A stretch of 7,083 nucleotides of DNA. Source: Filomicrobium sp. (GTDB taxonomy: Bacteria; Pseudomonadota; Alphaproteobacteria; Rhizobiales; Hyphomicrobiaceae). The stretch covers positions 1 to 7,083 of the forward strand of contig JAJFHK010000046.1 in assembly GCA_021775655.1 (NCBI GenBank), in the 5' to 3' direction. Position 1 is the stretch's first letter. Each line of letters opens with the position of its first letter. Under the pieces are notes generated by a model. That model had not been told where the DNA came from. It searched no databases and was given only the letters and a program-made list of their open reading frames with translations. Shown piece after piece: positions 1-4,561 of this stretch. Both the position numbers and the translations under genes were made by a program.

Positions 1-1
1 C

Positions 2-547
2 GCACCTGCAGCTAACGCCCAGTGGGGCGGCGGCAGTGAATGGGGCGGCGGACGTCAAACCGTCAGCTTCCCGACCAATTACTCGACCGGCAAGATCATT
101 GTCAGCTTCGGCGATCGTCGCCTCTACAAAATCATCGGCCGCGGCAAGGCCATCAGCTACCCAATCGCTGTTCCACGCGAGGACGCACGCTGGCAGGGCA
201 CAACGTCGGTATCGATGAAGCGCGTAAATCCCGATTGGCGCCCAACACCGACGATGCTTCGCAAAAATCCGCGCCTTCCAACTTGGGTCCCCGGCGGCCA
301 TCCAATGAACCCGCTCGGCATCCGCGCGCTCTATCTTGGTTCCAGCGCGTACCGCATCCATGGCACGGACGCTCCCTGGACCATCGGCACCGCCGCTTCA
401 TCAGGCTGCATCCGCATGTATAACGAGGATGTCGTCGATCTCTACAAGCGCACCAACGTCGGCACCAGCGTGCTGGTCACCTGGAAGCGCTTCAAGTCAG
501 GTGGCTACGCCAGCGCTAGCTCAAAGAAGAAATCCTACCAGTGGTAA
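2..547 (+). CDS. L,D-transpeptidase, YkuD/ErfK family (5' end outside window)
   Basis: The frame is open from the window edge, so the start codon and any signal peptide lie upstream; 181 residues are visible. The YkuD catalytic domain begins near window residue 30 (TGKIIVSFGDRRLY) and runs almost to the end. The signature is clear: His at 359-361 in RIHGT, then 16 residues later the catalytic Cys at 407-409 within SSGCIRM. Known role of the family: periplasmic enzymes that form 3-3 cross-links in peptidoglycan, or attach proteins to it, using a Cys thioester intermediate. A Gly/Trp-rich stretch (QWGGGSEWGGG) precedes the domain, and a basic Ser/Lys tail (ASSKKKSYQW) ends the protein. Alphaproteobacteria usually carry many paralogues, so the exact reaction is unknown. 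The gene is followed at once by a strong terminator and is therefore the last of its transcript. Confidence 0.93.
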   Translation, partial: APAANAQWGGGSEWGGGRQTVSFPTNYSTGKIIVSFGDRRLYKIIGRGKAISYPIAVPREDARWQGTTSVSMKRVNPDWRPTPTMLRKNPRLPTWVPGGHPMNPLGIRALYLGSSAYRIHGTDAPWTIGTAASSGCIRMYNEDVVDLYKRTNVGTSVLVTWKRFKSGGYASASSKKKSYQW

Positions 548-576
548 GTTCTCACTGAAGAACACAAGATCGACTT

Positions 577-613
577 GAAGGGTCGCTGCAACACGCAGCG
601 GCCCTTCGTTTTT
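577..613 (+). terminator. Rho-independent terminator after the L,D-transpeptidase gene
   Basis: A 13-bp stem pairs 577-589 with 595-607 through one G-T wobble, around a 5-nt loop (AACAC), and is followed by G and five T. It lies 30 bp after the stop codon. It separates the transpeptidase transcript from the DUF1007 gene downstream. Confidence 0.9.
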
Positions 614-728
614 CACGGACTGCTGTGTCCGCCTGTCGCAACGGAGATTTCGGCCTTGTCTTGCCGCACTTGGGCAATAGTTTACACGAACCTGCACTGA
701 TCACGGCGATGCAACCGGGAACACGAAT

Positions 729-1382
729 ATGACCAACAGGCACAGTTTTCGGACCACCATCTGTGCGGCGCTGGCCATGAGCGCAATCACGACAGCCGTG
801 GGCGCCCACCCACATGTCTGGGTCGATGTCAAAACCGCCGTTGTCTATGAAGCAGGCCGCATTGCGGGTTTCCAACACGCATGGACCTTCGATGAGGGCT
901 ACACGACCATGGCCATCGAGGGCCTCGATACCAACGGCGACGGCACATACGACCGTGACGAACTCGCCGAATTGGCCCAGGTCAACATCGACGGCCTCAA
1001 GGAGTTCGCATACTTCACCTATCCGAAACTCGGTGAAGGCGAACTCGCGACCGGCGCACCGATGGACTATTGGCTGGAGCACAAAAACGGCATCCTGACC
1101 CTTCATTTCACGCTGCCCCTGGCAGAGCCCGTCCTGGCAGGGGCACAAGGCTTCAATTTCCAGGTCATGGACCCCAGCTTCTACATTGCGTTTAATCTGG
1201 CCAAAGAAGACCCTGTTAGGTTGGCCGCGGGCGCGCCATCGGGCTGCAAGGCCGAAATCGCTGTTCCAGCCGACGAAAGTGATGAAGCAAAACGGCTCGG
1301 GGATGCATTCCTGCAGCAATTCGGCGGAGACATCGGAATCGGTATGGCGCAGACGGTCAGTGTTAACTGCCCGGCAAGCTGA
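729..1382 (+). CDS. DUF1007 family periplasmic protein (ZevA-like, metal-associated)
   Basis: This 217-residue protein has a signal peptide (residues 1-26, ending AVGA) followed by the DUF1007 hallmark HPHVWVDV and then WTFDEGY. Family knowledge: DUF1007 proteins are periplasmic and often sit beside NikO/RcnA-type metal transporters; the Haemophilus ZevA zinc-system protein belongs here. No transporter is visible in this window. Residues 67-78 form a textbook EF-hand calcium loop (DTNGDGTYDRDE), with acidic or Asn ligands at loop positions 1, 3, 5, 9 and 12. Two Cys (173 and 214) could form a disulfide after export. Predicted cleavage after Ala26 would leave His27 as the mature N-terminus, with His29 next to it. 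ATG at 729 is the only reasonable start; the ribosome binding site is weak (GGGA at 717-720). Family assignment is firm; the metal bound is inference. Confidence 0.9.
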   Translation: MTNRHSFRTTICAALAMSAITTAVGAHPHVWVDVKTAVVYEAGRIAGFQHAWTFDEGYTTMAIEGLDTNGDGTYDRDELAELAQVNIDGLKEFAYFTYPKLGEGELATGAPMDYWLEHKNGILTLHFTLPLAEPVLAGAQGFNFQVMDPSFYIAFNLAKEDPVRLAAGAPSGCKAEIAVPADESDEAKRLGDAFLQQFGGDIGIGMAQTVSVNCPAS

Positions 1383-1524
1383 AGGTTAAGTTCAACCCCT
1401 TGCGCCCCAACTCAATACACCAATTAACTCATCTTTCACTGATTTCCCCACGAATGAGCCAAGCAGATTAGCCTTGAGACATGGGACCTAAGAACCCCAA
1501 GCAGCATCTCAAAGGCGTCGTTTC

Positions 1525-1914
1525 ATGAAGCACATCGCGTGGCTTTTAATATTCTGGGTCGGCATTACGGTTGCCCTACATTCGTCAAAAGCCGCCCGCG
1601 ACTTGGATACTGCCGCCAAGCCTGGCAGCAACCTTCAACTCGTCGTGCTGGAAGTGGACGGCTGCATCTATTGCGATGTTTTTCGCCGCCGGCTGCTTAC
1701 CGCCTATGAGGCCTCAAAGCAGGGCAAGAAGGCCCCAATCCGTTTTGTCGACATCAATGACCCCGCCCTGGGCGATATCGGCCTGACCCAGCCAGTCGGC
1801 ATGGTTCCAACCTTCATCATGCTGGAAAACAACCAGGAAATCGGCCGCAGTCCCGGTCTCATGGGCAAACAGGACTTCTTCCGTGCCATCGATTACCTCC
1901 TGATCGGCCGCTAA
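1525..1914 (+). CDS. Exported thioredoxin-fold protein, SoxS-like
   Basis: This 129-residue protein has a hydrophobic N-terminus (residues 4-18) followed by SSKAA, which fits a signal peptide or membrane anchor. The thioredoxin-like active site is GCIYC (Cys47, Cys50), preceded by a beta strand (LQLVVLEVDG). The cis-proline is Pro95 in MVPTF. The C-terminal part (GLMGKQDFFRAIDYLL) matches the helix that ends SoxS/SoxW-type periplasmic thioredoxins. Known role of such proteins: keeping partner cysteines reduced in the periplasm, classically in thiosulfate-oxidising (Sox) systems. No sox genes are visible here, so the partner is unknown and a general thiol-reductase role is equally possible. 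It lies 142 bp after the DUF1007 gene and 108 bp before the TRAP-binding protein gene, so co-transcription is uncertain. The ribosome binding site is weak (AAAGG at 1511-1515). Confidence 0.82.
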   Translation: MKHIAWLLIFWVGITVALHSSKAARDLDTAAKPGSNLQLVVLEVDGCIYCDVFRRRLLTAYEASKQGKKAPIRFVDINDPALGDIGLTQPVGMVPTFIMLENNQEIGRSPGLMGKQDFFRAIDYLLIGR

Positions 1915-1939
1915 CGCACCGCGACTATCGCCCCGTAGC

Positions 1940-1954
1940 CTGAAAGAATTTCAG
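1940..1954. repeat. Short perfect inverted repeat CTGAAA-gaa-TTTCAG
   Basis: Six-base arms (1940-1945 and 1949-1954) flank a 3-base spacer, in the 108-bp gap between the thioredoxin gene and the TRAP-binding protein gene. It could be an operator or a minor hairpin. There is no T-tract, so it is not an obvious terminator. Confidence 0.35.
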
Positions 1955-1997
1955 CTTCAGACCCGTTGCAATCGTGCCCGGCATCGGCTTCCATGCG

Positions 1998-2014
1998 CTC
2001 CTGACCGGCAGGAG
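1998..2014 (+). promoter_or_regulatory. Hairpin that sequesters the Shine-Dalgarno sequence of the TRAP-binding protein gene
   Basis: CTCCTG (1998-2003) pairs perfectly with CAGGAG (2009-2014) around a 5-nt loop. The 3' arm contains AGGAG (2010-2014), a strong ribosome binding site 8 nt before the ATG at 2023. The pairing is seen in the sequence; translational control through it is inference. The same AGGAG supports the start chosen for the gene. Confidence 0.5.
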
Positions 2015-2022
2015 ATCTATCG

Positions 2023-3087
2023 ATGGACAGGCGTGGCTTTCTGAAAACGACGAGCGCTGCAGCAGCCCTCGCGGCAACAACGGTAACCGCGACAGCCGAC
2101 TCTGAATTTGAGCAGGTGACCGCACCGGCGGTGAACACTAAACCGATCCAAGAATTCCGGCTTGGAATTAGCTGGGCCGAAAACGTCGCCGGTCCCGCCG
2201 ACCTGGCCCACCGCCTTGCAACCCGCATCCGCGAAGCAAGTGACGGTCGAATTCGACTGACACTCGATTATTCCAACGCAGCCGATGCAGAATTCGTCCA
2301 TGCCAGCGAGCATGCCCGCGCTTACCAACATCCAGCTTTCTCCTATTTCGCCGGATTGCCAGCAAATGCCGGCCTGGATGGCACAGACTTAGAAGCCTGG
2401 ATCTCAACCGGTGGAGGTCAGGATTTATGGGACCGGCTCGCTGCCGATTTTGGCGACAAACCATTGCTTGCCGGACATCTTGGCCCGAACCCGGTCCTCT
2501 GGTCGAACCGGGAAATTAATACTGGAACAGGCCTGCGAGGACTTCGCATTGCCATCGACGGCCCTGCGGCTGAAGTCGCACGAGCGCTTGGTGCGGACCC
2601 TGTTGAGGTCGGCTCAGCACAACTCACCGAAGCACTCGACTCCGGCAAAGTCGATGCCATCGAACATGGCGCAACGCTGAATGCGATGGCAATCGGGCTT
2701 CCTGCCGCGGCGCGTTTTTCGGTAACGCCTTCGTTGACGCCGGCAGGCACCGCGATAGCTTTGCGTGTCCGCAAGGCTGTTTGGGACAAGTTCAGCCAAG
2801 CTGACCAAGCACTCATTTCTGCATGTGCAGCCGAAACCTACCGCGTCAGTCTGTCAGAAGCTCGGCTCGCCGAAAGCTTGCTCTTCGAAACGCTACAAAA
2901 TCGCGGCGGTATTGAAGCCCGCACCTTGCCCAATGATGTCTCGGCAGCAATGCCGCATTTGAGCAAGGCGATCATTGCCGCTCTATCCGGCCACGATAAC
3001 TCAGCCCGACGCATTAACGCCAGTTACATGATCTTCCGCCGTCACCTTGGTCTCGGCGGCAACCACGCAAGTATCCCGATTGGATAA
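2023..3087 (+). CDS. TRAP-type (DctP/TakP-like) solute-binding protein, Tat-exported, atypical pocket
   Basis: This 354-residue protein starts with a twin-arginine signal (RRGFLK, residues 3-8) and an Ala-rich stretch to about residue 25, as in the mannitol/chloroaromatic branch of TRAP receptors. Family landmarks are FRLGISWAE (45-53), HPAFSYFAGLP (103-113), GLRGLRIAIDG (170-180), GADPVEVGSAQLTEAL (190-205), KVDAIEHG (209-216) and the C-terminal helices AAETYRVSLSEARL. TRAP receptors bind organic acids in the periplasm and deliver them to DctQM permeases. Neither permease subunit is visible here. By motif alignment, the Arg that normally clamps the ligand carboxylate (in 'GLKMRIPG') is Ala177, and the usual Glu-Trp after 'DA(T/I)' is Glu-His (214-215). 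The segment between RIRLTLDY and ASEHARAY is also shorter than I expect for the family. It may be an orphan receptor with an unusual ligand or a non-transport role. Confidence 0.85.
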   Translation: MDRRGFLKTTSAAAALAATTVTATADSEFEQVTAPAVNTKPIQEFRLGISWAENVAGPADLAHRLATRIREASDGRIRLTLDYSNAADAEFVHASEHARAYQHPAFSYFAGLPANAGLDGTDLEAWISTGGGQDLWDRLAADFGDKPLLAGHLGPNPVLWSNREINTGTGLRGLRIAIDGPAAEVARALGADPVEVGSAQLTEALDSGKVDAIEHGATLNAMAIGLPAAARFSVTPSLTPAGTAIALRVRKAVWDKFSQADQALISACAAETYRVSLSEARLAESLLFETLQNRGGIEARTLPNDVSAAMPHLSKAIIAALSGHDNSARRINASYMIFRRHLGLGGNHASIPIG

Positions 3088-3098
3088 TCAAGCCATGC

Positions 3099-3132
3099 TT
3101 CCGCTTGAATATTCTTATCGATTCAGGCGGAA
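3099..3132. repeat. 12-bp inverted repeat after the TRAP-binding protein gene
   Basis: TTCCGCTTGAAT (3099-3110) pairs with ATTCAGGCGGAA (3121-3132) around a 10-nt loop, through one G-T wobble. It starts 11 bp after the stop codon. No T-tract follows on either strand, so it may protect the 3' end of the message, act as a weak or factor-assisted terminator, or be an operator for the next gene. Confidence 0.55.
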
Positions 3133-3154
3133 AGATACGTAGACTAACTAATAT

Positions 3155-3169
3155 CGCCGTTCGTCGGCG
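3155..3169 (+). promoter_or_regulatory. Small GC-rich hairpin in the leader of the DUF2853 gene
   Basis: CGCCG (3155-3159) pairs with CGGCG (3165-3169) around a TTCGT loop, 45 bp before the DUF2853 start codon. It would form in the 5' leader if transcription starts upstream. Function is unknown. Confidence 0.35.
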
Positions 3170-3214
3170 CAAAAGCCAAAAAGGCAATAGAATACAACCA
3201 GGGAGCCCTATCAA

Positions 3215-3538
3215 ATGTCACAGGAATACGTCGACGACATTAAACGCTATGCGGCCAAGGTGGATGAAAAAGCCGTCGCCGGAATCGTCAAACACCTTGG
3301 CATTGCGCTGCGCAGTAAGGACGCTTCTCTCGTCTCGTGCTCCAGCAAGGATGAATTAGCCCGTGTTCGCGATAGCTGGCTTAAGAAGAAAATGGCGATT
3401 GGTGATGATGACAAGAAGCTTGACGCCGTCATCAAGGAAGTCTGCGAAACGATGAAGGCTGACAAGCGCAAGAACCGCGTTACATTTTATTATTTGCTCG
3501 CCGACAAATACGGCAAGCTAGCTATGTTTAAATCCTAG
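3215..3538 (+). CDS. DUF2853 family protein
   Basis: This 107-residue protein matches DUF2853 along its whole length. Recognised segments are VDEKAVAGIVKHLGIALRSK (17-36), DASLVSCSSKDELARVRDSW (36-55), a Lys-rich KKK run, and the C-terminal ICETMKAD-like segment VCETMKADKRKNRVTFYYLL. It has no signal peptide or membrane segment, so it is a small soluble cytosolic helical protein rich in Lys and Asp. The family is common in alphaproteobacteria and Bacteroidetes and has no established function known to me. Start choice is supported by AGGGAG at 3200-3205, 9 nt before the ATG. It stands alone: 127 bp follow the previous gene, and about 420 bp follow it before the next candidate gene. No clear terminator is visible after it. 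Confidence 0.88.
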   Translation: MSQEYVDDIKRYAAKVDEKAVAGIVKHLGIALRSKDASLVSCSSKDELARVRDSWLKKKMAIGDDDKKLDAVIKEVCETMKADKRKNRVTFYYLLADKYGKLAMFKS

Positions 3539-3792
3539 GCCACCCAATAGGCCAGCCGCTTAACTTCCAAGGCCGAAGCCCAAACACTCGGCGACCAGAT
3601 GACTGGCAGCCGCCCCCGCTCGTTCGTGCAGTTGCTAAGAAATGACGGGACAATCAACGTTAAAACTGGGGCCTCGGTTGGCTTCCGGGTTCACCCGCGG
3701 CTGTGCTCATTTATAAAAGTTGCTCAGCAACCTCCACAGTTGCATCGGCCCCATTTGGACTACCCAGCTTCCAGACACGATTTCGCACAATC

Positions 3793-3834
3793 CAAGTCTA
3801 ACTTGCTCTGAAACAAGCCTAACTTGGTCTGAAA
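3793..3834. repeat. Tandem duplication of a 21-bp unit
   Basis: Two adjacent 21-bp copies, 3793-3813 and 3814-3834, share the pattern CAAGYCTAACTTGSTCTGAAA and differ at only two positions. The 21-bp period equals two DNA helical turns, so both copies face the same side of the helix. That fits a pair of regulator binding sites, although a simple local duplication is equally possible. The repeat lies 126 bp before the candidate small gene and 300 bp before the coiled-coil gene. Confidence 0.7.
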
Positions 3835-3860
3835 AGTGCATGTCCGGACTAGGGTTTGTA

Positions 3861-3906
3861 TAGGGAAGTAGCAGGTCCGTACGGCCCGCTGCTCACCCGA
3901 TCCCTA
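3861..3906. repeat. Nested inverted repeat, possible structured leader or small RNA
   Basis: An outer 6-bp stem pairs TAGGGA (3861-3866) with TCCCTA (3901-3906). Inside it AGCAG (3870-3874) pairs with CTGCT (3889-3893), and innermost CCG (3877-3879) faces CGG (3882-3884). The pairing is seen directly; internal loops make the fold imperfect. It could be part of the leader of the downstream cluster. No T-tract follows, so it is not a classical terminator. Confidence 0.35.
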
Positions 3907-3959
3907 CGTATTGTCACCGGTCAATCCAGTGCGCGTTCAAGGTCCAGACCGGCAGGTTC

Positions 3960-4085
3960 ATGAACAATAGCGCCGCGAACGATTTGGATTCCGGCCTGCA
4001 TCCAACGAAATTCGAGCCGCAAATTGCCGTTAGACCAGACTTCTTTCGTCACCTGGATGCCATAATCCAGCAAACCGAGCTATAA
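3960..4085 (+). CDS. Candidate small protein, 41 residues, no recognised family
   Basis: ATG at 3960 opens a 41-codon frame ending in TAA at 4083-4085, 49 bp before the coiled-coil gene. The product starts MNNSAANDLDSGLHPTKF and ends with a helix-like stretch PDFFRHLDAIIQQTEL. It has no signal peptide or membrane segment, so it would be cytosolic. Third codon positions are about 59 percent G+C, similar to the general look of the window. The frame is open back to 3864, but there is no other ATG, GTG or TTG in it. The ribosome binding site is poor: AGG at 3954-3956 is too close to the ATG. The exactly antiparallel minus-strand frame is also open (3921-4079), which is expected for a coding-like register. 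It could be a real first gene of the GTPase cluster, a gene remnant, or chance. Confidence 0.35.
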   Translation: MNNSAANDLDSGLHPTKFEPQIAVRPDFFRHLDAIIQQTEL

Positions 4086-4134
4086 GTAGCACCTGAATAG
4101 CGTACAGAGTTGTCGAGCCCGAGAAAGTACCATC

Positions 4135-4443
4135 ATGACCGCCACATCACTGGAACAACTGAGAATCAGCGAGCCATCGCGCAAAATCTCTGACGAAAAA
4201 ATGGAGCAAGTCCGGGAGTTGCTACTTGGTGAGGACCTACGGCGTACTGAAGTCCGTATCGAGACGATCGAAAACCGGTTGCAAAATTTGGAGTCCGATG
4301 TTGCACGTCGGATTGATGCGATGCAGGCCCGCCTCGAAGCGATGTCCGGGGAATTCAGCGGCGAGCGCCGCGCTTCTTTCGATGAACTAGCCAAGGGAAT
4401 TGAAGACCTGAGCCAAAGGATCAAATCGATCTCTCGAATTTGA
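4135..4443 (+). CDS. Small coiled-coil protein of the GTPase/OmpA module
   Basis: This 102-residue protein is charged, lacks Cys, Trp and any membrane segment, and should be cytosolic. Residues 1-20 look flexible. Residues 22-36 carry KMEQVRELLLGEDLR, after which heptad-like spacing (VRIETIENRLQNLESDVARRIDAMQARLEAM, about 40-70) predicts a coiled coil. A second helical segment covers about 81-100. The motif VRELLLGED (26-34) resembles LKELLFENE at residues 8-16 of the large OmpA-family protein encoded next. I know no named family for it. From its position and shared motif I infer an accessory or scaffold protein of the same module, perhaps competing for or co-binding the GTPase. The start is the ATG at 4135; the ribosome binding site is weak (GAGAAAG near 4119-4125). 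The gap to the next gene is 118 bp and holds a hairpin. Confidence 0.72.
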   Translation: MTATSLEQLRISEPSRKISDEKMEQVRELLLGEDLRRTEVRIETIENRLQNLESDVARRIDAMQARLEAMSGEFSGERRASFDELAKGIEDLSQRIKSISRI

Positions 4444-4485
4444 GTCGGCGTTTGAACCAAGCTAGAGATTAGGCCAACCCCCGCC

Positions 4486-4511
4486 TCGCCGCTCGAGAAC
4501 CTGAGCGGTGA
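4486..4511 (+). promoter_or_regulatory. 9-bp hairpin between the coiled-coil and OmpA-family genes
   Basis: TCGCCGCTC (4486-4494) pairs with GAGCGGTGA (4503-4511) around an 8-nt loop, through one G-T wobble. No T-tract follows, so read-through is likely. It could be an RNA processing or stability element that sets different levels of the two proteins; that role is inference. Confidence 0.45.
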
Positions 4512-4561
4512 CCGTGCGACATGGTCATACTGTCCGACCTCTTAGAAAAGATTAACACCCA

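Larger units (their letters stand above)
3539..3959. other. Intergenic region without a confident gene
   Basis: No gene in this stretch can be defended. It contains a 7-bp direct repeat (TAGGCCA at 3536-3542 and 3548-3554), a small hairpin GTTGC-tca-GCAAC (3719-3731), a 21-bp tandem repeat (3793-3834) and a nested hairpin (3861-3906). An open frame at 3599-3811 would encode 70 residues but lacks a ribosome binding site; its segment LLRNDGTINVKTG faintly resembles the N-terminal motif of Kir-type channels. No tRNA or known RNA family was recognised. Confidence 0.6.

Noticed and set aside
655..683. Possible sigma-70 promoter before the DUF1007 gene (TTGTCT, 16 bp, TAGTTT)
   Set aside because: Only about four of six and three of six bases match the consensus, which is too weak to call in this sequence context.
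552..1319. Minus-strand open frame of 255 codons, longer than the DUF1007 gene it overlaps
   Set aside because: It runs antisense to a clear DUF1007 gene and crosses the terminator after the transpeptidase gene. Its translation matches no family and looks like a shadow, rich in Cys, Arg and Gly.
3681..3700. CGGG-ttca-CCCG hairpin as a tRNA arm or terminator
   Set aside because: GGTTCA recalls a tRNA T-loop, but no cloverleaf, acceptor stem or CCA can be assembled around it, and no T-tract follows.
3539..3959. CRISPR array or mobile-element end
   Set aside because: Only two tandem 21-bp copies exist with no spacers between them. No transposase remnant, terminal inverted repeat or target duplication was found.
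3921..4079. Minus-strand frame of 52 codons with a protein-like translation (LGLLDYGIQVTKEVWSNGN...)
   Set aside because: It has no ATG near its 5' end, a stop immediately upstream, and lies in exact codon-antisense register to the + strand candidate at 3960-4085, which has a proper start and stop. Its openness is probably a by-product of that frame.
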